This document shows positions 1 to 63,409 of a stretch of 64,000 nucleotides of DNA, in pieces. The notes below the pieces were generated by a model that searched no databases, was not told the DNA's origin, and saw only the letters and a list, made by a program, of their open reading frames with translations. Source of the DNA: Batillaria attramentaria (taxonomy: Eukaryota; Mollusca; Gastropoda; Batillariidae); assembly GCA_018292915.2 (NCBI GenBank), contig JACVVK020000154.1, forward strand, positions 721,001-785,000, read 5' to 3'. The translations under genes and the position numbers were made by a program. Within the stretch, counting starts at the first letter, position 1; each line of letters starts with the position of its first letter.

Positions 1-80
1 CAATATGAGACTGAAACATGCACGATTTAATCACAATACATACCACACACGCTTGACCCACACCACTCACGGTCACGTAC

Positions 81-50732
<50,652 letters not shown>

Positions 50733-50916
50733 CTGCAAGTAGACCAACACACAGACATGGCAATCATTTACAGGTCCTGTACTGACAAGAAGTACAAACA
50801 AGCAAACAAGAATATGCACCTGTCTCTCTCTCTCTTGAAACCCTCATAAATTATATACAATGTGAGTTACCGACTACCGAAAATGTTACGGTAGATGCAC
50901 TTTACATGTCAAAGCT

Positions 50917-50932
50917 GTGTGTGTGTGTGTGT

Positions 50933-50991
<59 letters not shown>

Positions 50992-51064
50992 CTGAAACTT
51001 AATTTTCCAAGGGTGAGATTATAGACGCACAGGTCTCTCAAACTGTCTGTCCTTGGTATACAAC

Positions 51065-51125
<61 letters not shown>

Positions 51126-51174
51126 GCATACACAACACTGCATATATAGCATGGAAGAGAGAGAGAGAGAGAGA
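50917..51174. repeat. (GT)n-(GA)n ... (CA)n-(GA)n imperfect inverted microsatellites
   Basis: GT 50917-50967 with a TGGTG break, then GA to 50990. After 75 bp comes CA 51066-51122 with an ACCAC break, then GA. The GT and CA arms carry mirrored interruptions, so they form a long imperfect inverted repeat. Confidence 0.85.
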
Positions 51175-51784
51175 GCACAAACATCCCAATTTAGCACACT
51201 GCGACGATGCTTTCATGCTTTCATGTACCCTGACAAAATTACAGACCAGCGGACAACACTAAAGGGTGGGAAAGACAAACAGACGCTGCAGTTCGCCCAT
51301 AACCGTGGGCGTTCAGGTTGCAATCAGACGGAACGTGTGGCTGAAAGCTCATTCAGCGTATAATAAGAAAACATGTATTTCTGAAGAAAAAAGAAATGGA
51401 GTGTGTGCACGGTGCAGCAGAATTCCTGTACAGGCAGTTGGGGCTGTAGAATATCACGATGCAAGCATTTTGTTAGGTTGGGTTCTGCTTATGACCTGAC
51501 ATCATTACGTTACTGGTAACTGAAAATGCGTATATAGGGACACCCACGTCGATGCCGGTAAGATGTTATACCGCTGCAGACTGTATTCTCTCACATACCA
51601 GCAGGAACTACCTTAAACCCCCCCCCCCCGCCCCCCCTCTGCACGTCCTTAGAAAAGATGTCATCTTTCATTGTTAACGACAGGACTAGGAACATGTGTA
51701 CTCCAACATATTTAGTCTTATTTTGTACTATGTTCTTGTGTGCGTGTGTAGGGGGGGGGGAGGAGAGAGAGAGAGAGAGAGAGA

Positions 51785-51790
51785 GGAGAG

Positions 51791-51822
<32 letters not shown>

Positions 51823-51841
51823 TGTGTGTGTGTGTGTGTGT
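51785..51841. repeat. (TGCG)n-(TG)n
   Basis: About eight TGCG units followed by TG, next to a (GA)n at 51766-51788. Confidence 0.95.
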
Positions 51842-51965
51842 GCTTATTTTATATTAGGATCATATAAAAACCGGAGTAACTGTATGGGTCTCGGAAACAA
51901 TTTCCTGTTTGAAAATGGTATATTTTAAAGCAGACATTAAAGTATTTTTGAATTTGAATCTAAGG

Positions 51966-51967
<2 letters not shown>

Positions 51968-52043
<76 letters not shown>

Positions 52044-52060
52044 TCTCTCTCTCTCTCTTC
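51968..52060. repeat. (CA)n-(CT)n
   Basis: About 74 bp CA followed by TCTC. It begins after GAATCTAAGGATTCACAC, close to the sequence before the CA array at 43601. Confidence 0.95.
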
Positions 52061-52896
52061 CGCGACCGCTAAACCTTGTAAAACTGCCTGACCCTCACAC
52101 AACACACCGCCCTTCAGGTGACACAACAAAACAGGAATCCAATTGTTGCACACGACTGATTTATTACCCCGATAGCACCCGGGGTAGAAAGTGCATCTGG
52201 TGGTTTAGAATGACTTACGAAAGGGGGGAAGGGGGATTTAGCGCAATCGCGCGGTTGCGGAGAGACGCGTGCGGGGGTAGACTGACTGTAACTGATTGAA
52301 GAAGTGGGTCACGTTCAAAACCTTATCAAATAGTATTGGAGGAAATCAATAAATACATCGGCTAGTCTTCTGTTACGTTCTCTTTTGCCACGCTGCAACT
52401 CTCCGGCGTGACGAATGACTGGCTGGTCATTATTGGGCAACTCGGTCACAACAGCCCGATCTCTTGTAAGCGACTCAACTCTCAATGCATAATTAAGGTC
52501 TCGCGCGCAACAACGCTGTGGAACATTTTCCATCGAATGCGCTTAATCCGTGCATCAGAATCAGTCACTTGGGACACAATACAGCATCCGAAACCATTGT
52601 GGTGATTCGGGTTGGCGTATAAGTTGTTGTTCTATGTATGTTGAAGCGTACTGTGTGTACTGAGCGGACGAGGTATTTTTTTGTTGCGGGCTGAACACTA
52701 ACTCGACAGCGCTGATTGGTGGCATACTTGGTCGTATCGACGTGTAGTACAGATATGGAAGGTTTTTGTTTTTGTTTTTTTTCACAAGGTTAATATGTGA
52801 CAAACACTTTGACTGTCACTGAGGGAAGCAGTACTTAGTCACTGCCACGGACACAGACAGACTGACAGACGCACGGACGGACTGTGTGTGTGTGTC

Positions 52897-52898
52897 CG

Positions 52899-52959
<61 letters not shown>

Positions 52960-53058
52960 TTAACGTCCTTTCCCACCACATACGGGTGATATCAAAGACG
53001 GGGTAACGATGAAAAAGCCAGCACAAATATTTGGCCCCAACCGGGATACGAACGCACG
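52897..53058 (-). mobile_element. (GT)n plus truncated SINE, family 1 (copy 3)
   Basis: GT run 52897-52958 fused to family-1 body (TTAACGTCCTTTCCCACCAC onward). It is broken at 53058 inside the B-box region (GGGATACGAACGCACGG), so the tRNA head is missing. Confidence 0.75.
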
Positions 53059-53593
53059 GACGTACGGACAGCCAGACAGACACATACTGTTCAAGTTCCT
53101 TTTGAGTGGACAGTCAGTGCACTTACGCACTCTATTTAGACAGTGCGCCACGGAACACGCAAATGGAAACCTGATACACAATTAAATGAAACCGTGCGAT
53201 TGATAGGGTGGAGGCTAAATGTCACTGCAGGATTTGAATTACAGAGTAAGCGGGTTTGTTCGACCCTCCATTCAGCTGCTATCGGAAGTAAACAAGTGCT
53301 AATTAATTCCACGCCCACTAAAAATAATGGAGGGAAAAAAAAAATCTTGGCTGTAGCCCAGAAATTTGTTTTTCAACCGCGCGGTTCCAATCCCCACCCA
53401 CTGATCAGCATGATGAAATGTCTGAACGCGGAATAACAAACAAATGTGCGAGGTAAGTGGAACCGCTGACAATTATAGGGAATCTACCACCTTCCAAGGC
53501 ACGCAAATTGAGCATTAGAATGTTTACAACGAAACAGAACAGAGCTGGGAACGGAAATGAACAAAAACAAATCGACAGAAGACACAATCAGAC

Positions 53594-53728
53594 CCCCCCC
53601 CAAAAAAAAAACAAAAAAAACAACAACCCCCCCCCAAAAAAAAAAAAAAAAACAACGAAAAACCAAAAGCAAACCTAAAAAAAAAAAAAACCACACACAC
53701 ACACACACACACAGACAGACCGACAGGC

Positions 53729-53762
<34 letters not shown>

Positions 53763-53932
53763 GGGGGGGGTGTTTGGGTGTTTAACGTCCTTTTCCACCA
53801 CATACGGGTGATATCAAAGACGGGGCAACGATGAAAAAGCCAGCACAAATATTTGGCCTCAGCCGGGATGCGAACTCACCACCCGAGCATTAGAAGTCCA
53901 ACGCTCTACCATTCGGCCACCCCGGCTCCCCA
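53594..53932 (-). mobile_element. SINE, family 1 (copy 4), with A/C and (CA)/(GT) tracts
   Basis: A/C low complexity (53594-53690) and a CA/GT palindromic microsatellite (53693-53770) precede a complete family-1 SINE at 53761-53932. Its minus-strand head is GGGGAGCCGGGGTGGCCGAA. B box GAGTTCGCATCCCGG has an inserted base. Confidence 0.8.
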
Positions 53933-53940
53933 TAGATCGA

Positions 53941-54105
53941 CAGGCAAACAACAATAACATCAACAACAAAACAAACAAATCCAAACAACAACAAACAACG
54001 ACATCAAAAAACAACCCCAAAACAAAACAACCCCAAAACAAAACAAAACAACCCCAAAACAAAACAAAACAACCCCAAAACAAACCAAACGAATACAAAA
54101 CAAAG
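53941..54105. repeat. A/C-rich (CAAAACAACCCCAAAA)n tract
   Basis: Repeats of CCCCAAAACAAAAC; no coding function seen. Confidence 0.85.
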
Positions 54106-55470
54106 CAAAAGAGCTGTTTTGATGATACAGTCGACCATTCAAGCGAGGTTTCACCAAGGACCCTATAAATTATCCCGCTAGACGTCCTTGGTATTACAAA
54201 GTACAAACTTCCTGGTTTAGCAAGACCAGTTTGTGTCGGTGTTTTGTTAGCCGCAAGGAGGGACTTTCAATAGCAATCGACAGCCCTCTTTTCTCATGTT
54301 TCTGCTCTACTGCCAAACGCAGGGCCCACCACCATAGTCTACACAATTGTCTACTACGCAAATCGTTCGTCGTTCGCGAACATTTTCAGATCAGATTAAT
54401 CGTTGTAGGCCTATGTCATTGACGACGGCTTCGCGCGTCGAGTCATTCAATGTGTCTGGTATGCCTAAATAAGGAAACCTAGCGTTATTCAGCTGCGTTT
54501 ATGTACCTGCCAATTCGTTTAAAGGCCCAACGTGCGCGTGTAACCGTAACATGGAACAACGCTGAGGAAAAAGCGTTTGGCGAGTGCACCAAAACCCGTC
54601 AACTGTGTCAAGTTACAGCATCAGATACCTGTAATTATCCACGTCTGGGTCGGAGTAATATGTTGTGCTCACACAGGCTAATGTTCCATCTTCACAAAGC
54701 CAACTTACGTTTTGGAACAGTTTCGCTCGTGAGTGCGGCTGCACGCTCGAAATACTCTATCTTAACGGTTAGTACAGCTCTTAATGCGACACAATGTTGC
54801 GCGAGCGGCCGAACATAAAAAAATCTACGATGTAGCGCTCGGTGTGGTCGTCGCGTCATCGAGTACGCTTCTGTTGGCTCAGTGCCAGCATTACAGACGC
54901 TATCTCTGTCCAGGTGTCTCAGTGGTGTAATGACAGATACCGCGAACACAGCACAGAACCATACTGTGAGGGCTTGTGGACCTGTTGCTTGTTCAAGTTA
55001 CAGAGCGAGAGAAATGCTGAATGATATGGCAAATAAGTAAAACAAACAAACAAACAAACAAACACATCTCATATCAAGGTTCAACACACCAGCGGTGACA
55101 AAAATTGACGCTCACTGTTATAATGAACCACCACTTCAATCACAAACGTGAGAGCTTTTCAAGTGACAAAACTTCGCCTGTGAGGACGATAAATGCGCCT
55201 TTAACATTCCTCAACATTCACATTTGACTTTTTTTCTTCTTTCCGCGCTCTCACGCGAATGGCACAGCAGGTGGTGGGGGTATGATCGAGCGGTATGACT
55301 AGACCGAGCAATTAAGTTTCGTCATACACAAATGGGTATGTACATGACTCAAGGATGTCTACGCGTGAATGTGCATTGATTGAATGTTTCAGGGGGACAC
55401 TTACTGACCCGACAACGGCATACATGCGCTTTTCTCAAAAAGTGGCCTTGTGTAGACTACCAAACTACGC
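54106..55470. other. Unassigned 1.4 kb, no gene recognised
   Basis: Mixed composition with short reading frames on both strands; none resembles a known family. If the missing first myosin exon is in the window it could hide in such a stretch, but I found no VGDLVLLEP-like block followed by a splice donor. Confidence 0.5.
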
Positions 55471-55471
55471 G

Positions 55472-55472
<1 letters not shown>

Positions 55473-55506
<34 letters not shown>

Positions 55507-55539
55507 GTCTCTCTCTCTCTCTCTGTCTCTCTCTCTCTA

Positions 55540-55585
<46 letters not shown>

Positions 55586-55633
55586 GCACGCACGCACGCA
55601 CACACGCGCACGCACACACAGAGACACACGTAC

Positions 55634-55679
<46 letters not shown>
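55473..55679. repeat. (CT)n-(CA)n-(CGCA)n-(GA)n array
   Basis: CT with CTGT interruptions 55473-55537, CA 55541-55580, CGCA about 55581-55615, GA 55639-55679. Because CT precedes and GA follows, the outer arms are self-complementary. Confidence 0.95.
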
Positions 55680-55681
<2 letters not shown>

Positions 55682-56451
55682 TCAAACGTCCCCGTCCCCA
55701 TGCAAATCAGCTGATTCAATTTAATCACCACAACATCCACCACCAACAGGTCGCCCCCCCCCCCCCCCCCCCCGAGCGTCTTTCCCCCCCAAGGAACTGC
55801 TTACTCGTTAATATCTGCTCGCATTGCAGAGACGGTCAGCAGATAAAAGTGTGTGTGACATCAAACATGCCCCCAGGCCCCTTGTATTAATGGCCGAGGA
55901 TGGCAGTGTGTCACCTCGTCTGCCGCCCAAACACGGTGATAGATACGCATTTCGTGGCACTCACAAACTATGCGGGGCCCCGGGAGTCGTAGGATTGCCG
56001 CAAGTCGCGTTGTTGGGATGATCCAGTGTAAGTCACGACCGCTCCGAAGTTAAAAGGTTAATTTAAAGGCCCAATTTTAAAGATTTTTTGTTAAAGGCTG
56101 ACTGATCGTTCTGAGTTGTTTTGGTTGCGTCTAGCTTCCTACCACTTCCACACCTGCACAGTGACAGCGTTTCAAAGGCTGGTACTGAGCCAAAAGAAGG
56201 CCTCACGTGCACGTCGCGACGCAGATATCAAAGTCTGAAGGAGGGCTGGCGGCACGGTCAATCGCTGAGTAGGAGAGTTTGAAATTTCGCCGGTTCACAC
56301 AACCTGCAGACGGCACTGTCTCGCATTTAGAGCTCTACCAATCATTAAGACAGACAATTCCGCAGCCGCGGCAACTTTTCAAAAAGAAAATTCTCCCTGT
56401 TTATCTTAAAAACGGCGTCTTTAAGAATTACCTGGAACGACCAAGAAGTAC

Positions 56452-57108
56452 AGCTTGAACCACTCATCAACCTTGAACCACTCTCAATCTTGAACCACTC
56501 TCAACCTTGAACCACTCTCAATCTTGAACCACTCATCAACCTTGAACCACTCTCAACCTTGAACCACTCTCAACCTTGAACCACTCTCAACATTGAACCA
56601 CTCTCAACCTTGAGCCACTCTCAACCTTGAACCACACTCAACCTTGAACCATTCTCAACATTGAACCACTCTCAACCTTGAGCCACTCTCAACCTTAAAC
56701 CACTCTCAACCTTGAACCACTCTCAACCTTGAGCCACTCTCAACCCTGAACCACTCTCAACCTTGAACCACTCTCAACCTTAAACCACACTCAACCTTGA
56801 GCCATTCTCAACATTGAACCACTCTCAACCTTGAGCCACTCTCAACCTTGAGCCACTCTCAACCTTAAACCACTCTCAACCTTGAGCCACTCTCAACCTT
56901 GAGCCACTCTCAACCTTGAGCCACTCTCAACCTTGAACCACTCTCAACCTTGAGCCACTCTCAACCTTAGACCACTCTCAACCTTGAGCCACTCTCAACC
57001 TTAAACCACTCTCAACCTTGAACCACACTCAATCTTGAACCACTCTCAACCTTGAACCACTCTCAACCTTGAACCACTCTCAACCTTGAACCACTCTCAA
57101 CCTTGCAA
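56452..57108. repeat. 17-bp minisatellite, about 38 copies
   Basis: Tandem units of CCTTGAACCACTCTCAA with frequent A/G variation (TTGAGCC, TTAAACC) and a few CACACTC or CTCATC variants. No open frame persists, since 17 is not a multiple of 3. Confidence 0.95.
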
Positions 57109-57604
57109 CCATCACGCTTTGGAAGCTAAGAGTTTTATCAGTAAAATGCACACTAAACGGAACCACTGCCAGAATAATGAACCTAAAACCGTCTGCTCAC
57201 CAGAACCACCACAGAGGACTGCTTGAAAAGACATTCAGCCGTGCAGCCATCAGGCTTGGATGGACGATAAAGTATTTCCTTACTAAACCCACGCCATCGT
57301 AAAGGAATCCAACACGGTTCGTATGACCAGTGCACTGCTTCGTGAGAAACACGCAGTTAACACGGTTAAAGAAAGAAAACAAATGCGATGACAGCGACCT
57401 TTGGAAAGATGGTATGTCGGACGTTGGATGAGTGAGTGGTGGTAGTGCGTCTAAGGTATGTGTTGCCGTCCGCGATGCCCTAACGTTTGGTGACAAAGAA
57501 TATAGAACAGAAGACGAAATCTGCCCCAAGAATATTTTTTCAAGATATACTGCGTATATCAAAGACCTAAGACAGGATTACAATTTCTGTATTGCAAAAA
57601 ATTC

Positions 57605-57608
<4 letters not shown>

Positions 57609-57652
<44 letters not shown>

Positions 57653-57669
57653 CAGAGACAGAGAGAGAG

Positions 57670-57700
<31 letters not shown>

Positions 57701-57714
57701 CACACACACACACA

Positions 57715-57763
<49 letters not shown>
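57609..57763. repeat. (GA)n-(CA)n array
   Basis: GA with GAC/GGAG breaks 57609-57700, CA 57701-57763. Confidence 0.95.
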
Positions 57764-57767
<4 letters not shown>

Positions 57768-58150
57768 CACCGCACGACACATTCAATTTGAATGCCTGTG
57801 ATGTTGCGTACTTTAAATCTGTATCGTTGTTCCGGGTTCCCATGGGCAAAAGGCTTGACGAGAGTTAGGAGTGCTTGCGACACTTCAGGAAAAAAACAAA
57901 AAACAAAAAACAAAAAAAACACTGGCAGCCGATCAAAGCAACGCACCAGGAGGAGCACTGGGAGTGGGTAAAGTTAGACAAAACTCTCGGCAAAAGGGCC
58001 TAAGCGCCGTGGATCTGAATAGCACTTACACCCTTCTGCCATTCGACAGTAAAGTGTACATGCTCTCTGACGACACTTTCACTGGTGACCCGTCGAATTC
58101 TACACTGCACGACACTCAAACACCCACCCCTCGCCATTACCACACTGGGC

Positions 58151-58538
58151 CAACCCTGTTCCGGGTCCGTCGATAACTCTAGGCCCCTGCCACGACGGCC
58201 GAGTCGGGCTAACCGAGACCGAGCCGAACAAAGTGATACCTAAGAAGGAAAAGAAAAACAAAAACACTCAGCACAGTACATTCTCAGCCTGTTTCGAGAT
58301 TATTGCCTGCCTGAGAATGTACTGTGCTGGTGAATGCGACAGTTTTCAACGCTTCTGTGCACACTGTGAAATAACACGGGGACCTCAAAGTTGTTCGCAA
58401 CTGTCCACTTTCCTTGTCACCGAGTATTTTTGTTTTTTTCCTTCTCTGGTATCACTTAGCTCGGCCCGGTCTGGGTTAGCCTGACTTGGCCGTCGTCGTA
58501 GGGGCCTAGAGTTATCGACCGGACCCGGAACAGGGTTG
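58151..58538. mobile_element. 388-bp MITE with about 100-bp inverted repeats and inner palindrome
   Basis: The left arm begins CAACCCTGTTCCGGGTCCG and the complement of the right arm is CAACCCTGTTCCGGGTCCGG. Similarity continues for about 100 bp to AAGTGATACC...AAGGAAAA. A second inner palindrome (CAGCACAGTACATTCTCAG near 58270 and its complement near 58313) sits inside. No coding capacity. Confidence 0.85.
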
Positions 58539-58902
58539 AGACTGGGCTGGCTCTCGTCACATCACCGTGATGGTGCACCGGGCCAAACCACAGTGATTAG
58601 GACCTACCCAACAGCGTAATTTCACGCCAGGGGTTGGGCTAAAGTAGGGGATGAAATGACACCCGGCTGTCTCCGAACTGAAAGCTTAAAAAAAAAACCA
58701 AAAAACAAAAACCTTGAAGTGTCACGGAGGTACAATGCAGACAAGGCAAACGACAAGTGCCCAGAGGTGACGATGTACATTATGAGAGCTAAACGCGTTA
58801 TGAATAACAAGTTCGTGTACGGTGTGTGATATTCTAGCACGGCGGGCTTACTTGACATAAATATTCTCATCAGCTATTGACAGACATGCAGTGCGCCCGA
58901 TC

Positions 58903-58903
<1 letters not shown>

Positions 58904-58929
<26 letters not shown>
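58904..58929. repeat. (GA)n microsatellite
   Basis: Short pure GA run. Confidence 0.95.
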
Positions 58930-58933
<4 letters not shown>

Positions 58934-59950
58934 TCACGAAAAACAAACATGCCTATCAACAGAAGTCTGTCCGACAGGCAGTCGGCGATTTGGTAGCGAA
59001 TAACACGCACATGTGCCCAAAATGCACAACTGGCATGCGTTTTTCACACTTTTCTGTTATCCTCAGCCAATCCTCCTGAGAAACAAGGACTCAGCTAAGA
59101 ATTTCCGCAATAGCGTAGCGGATAATACAGTCCTGAGAAGAACGCACCTATCTCGCCCCGATTTTTAAACGGCTGTTATACAGACCTTGGAACGAACTTG
59201 AAAGCGAAAAATCTACCTCAACCCTGAGGAAACTTTTCTTTTCCCTAACCCAGGCTGTGCAGCAGAGGGCACGTCATTTTTCGGGTTCATCCCAAGATTG
59301 TATAGATTGTATGTGTACATGTGTATGTAATGTACGTGATAGGACCGACCGAGGACGTTCCCTCAAGGCCAATAATGTGCCCATGAGCTATCGGCAACCA
59401 CGGTGCATATCCCCATCTCCTATTCCAAGCTTAAAGCGGTGACGCAGCTCACGGGTGGGCCGTCGGGTATTATTGATTTCTTGGTCATCCTTTGTCACGG
59501 AACCCACACCCGTATAACAATGAACGGATACACCCTCGTCGTGCATGCACGGGAAAGGCAAACACAAGGCCGAAATGGTAATAGTGAAAAACGAGCGTAA
59601 TTTATACGACAAATGCGACGCGGCGCCTGCCAGGCAGTAACCGCGTTGTATCGCGTGCCAGGCGTGTAATATGACGCGATAACAGCAGCCAGAGAACAGG
59701 AGGGACAGGATCGATGAAGTGAAAGGTGAAAGAGTGTGGGGGAATGGGGAAACAACGGCCTACGACCTGTAGTTATTTACGCGTGATGTTTCTAACCCTC
59801 TTCCGCGTCACCAAATATGTGCCAGAACTGGACAGCATTATGCTCAGTTAAAAAAAAAGTTCGCACCCTTGGGCCGCATTGGGTGAACTACACCAACGCA
59901 GCCACGCTCGTTTCGTAGAGTTCGCTTGCTCAGATCGGGTTTTTTTTTTT

Positions 59951-60296
59951 TACTACTTTATTATCCATTTGGGGAAATTCGGGCTGCTTCCCTCGGGGGG
60001 GGGGGGGGGGGGGGGGAGAGGGGGGGGGAAGGGGTCGCCGCGGTGCAGCGCCACCCAATACCTATCCTATATTTTTTTCACATTTTTGCTGGGAAGGGGG
60101 GGGGGGGGGAGGAAGCCGTATAACCCGGAGAGAAACCCCCAATGAGCAGCCCCGCAGCCAGGAAAAACCGGTATCACATATCACATGCTCGACCTGGGCT
60201 CGAACCCACGCTTCATCGCCATGACACTGGTGACGGTCGTTCAGTAGTGCAGCGGCTAAATCCGACGCGCTTCCTACTAGACCACAGCTCACCCCG
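59951..60296 (-). mobile_element. tRNA-derived SINE, family 3 (copy 2)
   Basis: Minus-strand head TGTGGTCTAGTAGGAAGCGC with B box GGGTTCGAGCCC, same body as 4749-5050. The body contains expanded G-runs (59995-60027 and about 60098-60110). Its head abuts a TTAGGG-like stretch at 60296. Confidence 0.75.
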
Positions 60297-60323
60297 TTAG
60301 GGTTAGGTTTGGGTTTAGGGTTA
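60296..60323. repeat. Short interstitial TTAGGG-like motif
   Basis: GTTAGGGTTAGGTTTGGGTTTAGGGTTA: two perfect and two variant telomere units directly beside the SINE. Confidence 0.5.
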
Positions 60324-61858
60324 CCTTGTGGTAATGGTGCAATCGCTCTCTTGTTAGACGGTCGTGGTGCATTGACAGCAGGTGCAAATGGCACAACGAG
60401 GAGAACTACACCAACGCAGGCTTAGTTAGGTGTAAGCACAAATTGTCATTGTCGCACACCACACTCTTCCTTCGGCGACAAAATGCTTGCGTCTGTATGA
60501 CAACACACTGCTCCTGTTTTGTTCTACTTGTTCTTGTTGAGTGCGACGAGCAGATGGATATGTTCGTAGGACATATAATTTGATATGATCCAATAGCAAT
60601 AACATCTCTCTCTCTCTCTCAGCTGGCAATACATACATGTACATAGCTGTTTTCTGTCTGACTACAGTATGTACAGTATGTACAGTATGTACAGCGCTGA
60701 ACCGGACAATGTAACAATCGTTACATTCTGCAAGATGATTTCTCTTTTGCAGGTGCATTGACCGGACATTCTACTGTGAAGAGGATACGATTCCAGATGT
60801 GCTGTGGGTCAAGGGCCTGAACAATAAACAATCTCTCTCTCTCGGTTGGTTTGTTAGTTGGTTTGTTTGTTTTTGAGTACACATAGAATCTCTCTCTCTC
60901 TCCCCCCCCCCTCCTGTAGTGTTTATTTATCAGAGTTTAGGATTGATTTACTTAGTCTGCCATTGCAACACCGTCACACTGTATCACCCTGAGCTTTGCT
61001 TGTTTATGCTCATTAACAGTTCATTTATACAACCCGTACTACAGTCAACTTGTTTAATAAACCACTCTCTCTCTCTGACGAAGCTTTTGGACACGTACTT
61101 ATGCATGTATTTGTTTCCTTGTTTTGGATTTCATGTACTGAGAGTGTCAACATTCCGGACAACCAAACAATGAGGAAGGATATGGTTGCTTCATCAGCAT
61201 GTATATTCAACAATGGCGGAAATGACACTTCAAGAGGCACTAATTCTGGTGAATTATCACGATTACCAGTGACCTTGAACCGGAGCCTGCCTCTTAATAT
61301 TTATGCCGACTCACAGTTATTGGCTCAGCGTGTGTTCCGGGCTTTGTTACGGAAGCAGTGACTAATGGCAATGCACTACGCCCTGTGAATAAAAACAAAT
61401 CACCATACGTGCACCAGTTAGTGCTGAAACGCACAGCCATCAATTTCATCCATACAAAAAAGTACACGTTGACTGAATCAAAAAGAAATAAAATTAACAA
61501 AATAGATTCACAATTCAACGTGACTGACAATTAAGAAAAGAAAAAGGTGACTGATTTCATCGATAATGATTGTTAAAACGCACACTCGTCCCCTCCAAAA
61601 CTGACTGTTAGAACTGGTTTAACCGTACCTGAACAAGCCAGACTAGCACTTTGTAAACATGTTTACATCCACGGTTTGTGAACATGATATGTACAAACTA
61701 CCTGCATGACGCATAGATGGTGTCAAGTGGCGTTTGAGTCAGAGACCCGAAACACACCCCAGACAATGAACCACAGCCCGTGCCCCCTTCTCCTCCTCCC
61801 CCCCCCCCACTCCCCCTTCCATCTATAATCTCCTATCACTTCGGTTGCCCGCTAAAAT
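60324..61858. other. Unassigned 1.5 kb
   Basis: Contains (CTCT)n patches and a triple CAGTATGTA repeat (60665-60692). Short reading frames only; none recognised. Confidence 0.5.
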
Positions 61859-62061
61859 CCCCCCCCCCCCCCCCCCCCGCCTGACGATCGGCTTTGTTGC
61901 TGGCACGTGGCATGATTTGCCAGATTCATCATTTTCCGTAGACTGTACATGACTTCTGAGACTGAAGAGCGCCGTAGCCTCGTTGAGAAGGATTCGGCCA
62001 GAGTGCATGCGCTTTGGTCGAACAGATCGATAACACTGGGCAGTGACTCAGTGACTCAGAG

Positions 62062-62103
<42 letters not shown>

Positions 62104-62117
62104 GGGGGGGGGGGGGG
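61859..62117. repeat. Poly-C, then (GA)n-poly-G
   Basis: C20 at 61859-61878; GA 62069-62100 followed by G16. Confidence 0.9.
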
Positions 62118-62779
62118 CACTGAGGGGCTGTGGCGGATCATGGAGGGTGAGTTGCTTTCTTATCTTGGCAACTGACTCAGTAGGCCTTTTCCATCCCGCT
62201 TTGGGATGACCAGTGACACATCCTGTGTCAGCAAGAACAGCCCAAACAGGACTACGAACACAGTAGCGAGTTCATCCCACCGTACTGTTCCGCCAATACC
62301 GTCGCCCCTATTTACCAACACACGACTATCAGATCCGTCCTGTAAATTTGAATTGTAAATGATATCTGTCAACCTCGTTGTAGTCCACGAGCAACAGCCT
62401 GCCGGTTCCAGCAAATCGAGTTTCCTACGAGTGAGTCACAAGCTCGGAAAAAGTGGGCGATTCCACAGTCACACAGCACCAGATCGTCAGGATCTAAAGG
62501 AACAATTTAGACGTTCAAGAAATGGACCGTAATACACGGGTAACGGATCGTTTCAGACATCCGACATCCAGGGTGGTAGTTATGCACAATTTTGGTCAAG
62601 TCAACCACAAACGTACCATGTCAAACACGGTACTGATTTATCTCAGAACTCAGAATTCAGGGAATAAAATGGTCCACGATCCAAAAAGAAGAAAAATGTG
62701 CAGCATTTCGTGATAAAGTATTATCATATGCCGGTGGATGTCCGGGGTCATGCACCCCCCCCCCCTCCTTTTTATTTAA

Positions 62780-63030
62780 AATGAGACTAAATCTGTGCAG
62801 TTTGGTGCATTTTGGTGTGACTTTAAGAGCTTAAGAGGTGGAAACAGGTTTTTTTTTTTATATAATTAGACCAAATCTGTGCAACTTGAATTTGATGCAT
62901 TTTGGTGTGATAGTAAGAACTTTACAGGAGCTAACACTTTTTGTGGGATTTTAAAAAAAAGAATTACACTAAACTGTGTGCATTCTGGGCATGATTTCAG
63001 TGCTCCTGAAGAGAAAACACTTTTTTAGGG
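62780..63030. repeat. Three degenerate tandem copies of about 85 bp
   Basis: Each contains (A)CTAAATCTGTGCA..., TGCATTTTGGTGTGA and AAGAGCTxAxGAGGxG, in the same order near 62785, 62870 and 62965. The third is the most diverged. Confidence 0.6.
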
Positions 63031-63240
63031 GGGGGGGGGGGGAAACTGATTTAGCCAAAACGGAAATCCTCCAAAGAAGCCTGTTACACACAAATCTGTT
63101 CAACCAATACACGATTGTAGTTCACTTGAAATGGTCACTGGCGTGATGTTTCGGCGACAGGACACGACCATCGCATCCTGACCGTTTTTGCAGAATAATA
63201 ACGGCTTTCTCAGGGGCTCATATAGTTTTTCGTCGCCTGC

Positions 63241-63409
63241 GGGGAGCCGGGGTGGCCGAATGGTAGAGCGCTGGACTTTTAATGCTCGGGTCGTGAGTTC
63301 GTATCCCGGCTGGAGCCAAATATTTGTGCTGGCTTTTTGATCGTTGCCCCGTCTTTGATATCACCCGTATGTGGTGGAAAAGGACGTTAAACCCCTAAAC
63401 ACCACACCC
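63241..63409 (+). mobile_element. tRNA-derived SINE, family 1 (copy 5), intact with target duplication
   Basis: 169 bp on the plus strand: head GGGGAGCCGGGGTGGCCGAA, A box TGGCCGAATGGTAGAGCG, B box GAGTTCGTATCCCGG (one extra base), end GGACGTTAAACCCCTAAACACC. Exact 14-bp duplications TTTTCGTCGCCTGC flank it (63227-63240 and 63410-63423), so it is a recent insertion. Confidence 0.9.

Noticed and set aside
52315..52533. 72-codon minus-strand frame
   Set aside because: No recognised domain and no splice context; insufficient evidence for a gene.
56452..57108. CRISPR-like array
   Set aside because: Directly adjacent 17-bp units without spacers in a eukaryotic intergenic/intronic region: a minisatellite.
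58850..58890. Possible missing first myosin exon (frame reading ADENIYVK before GTAAGC)
   Set aside because: The expected LLEPL-type block is absent and the phase and end residues (…IY before TYIG) do not fit.
62390..62414. Minus-strand LLEP string as candidate first exon
   Set aside because: Continues as GCCSWTTTR with no myosin similarity or suitable donor.
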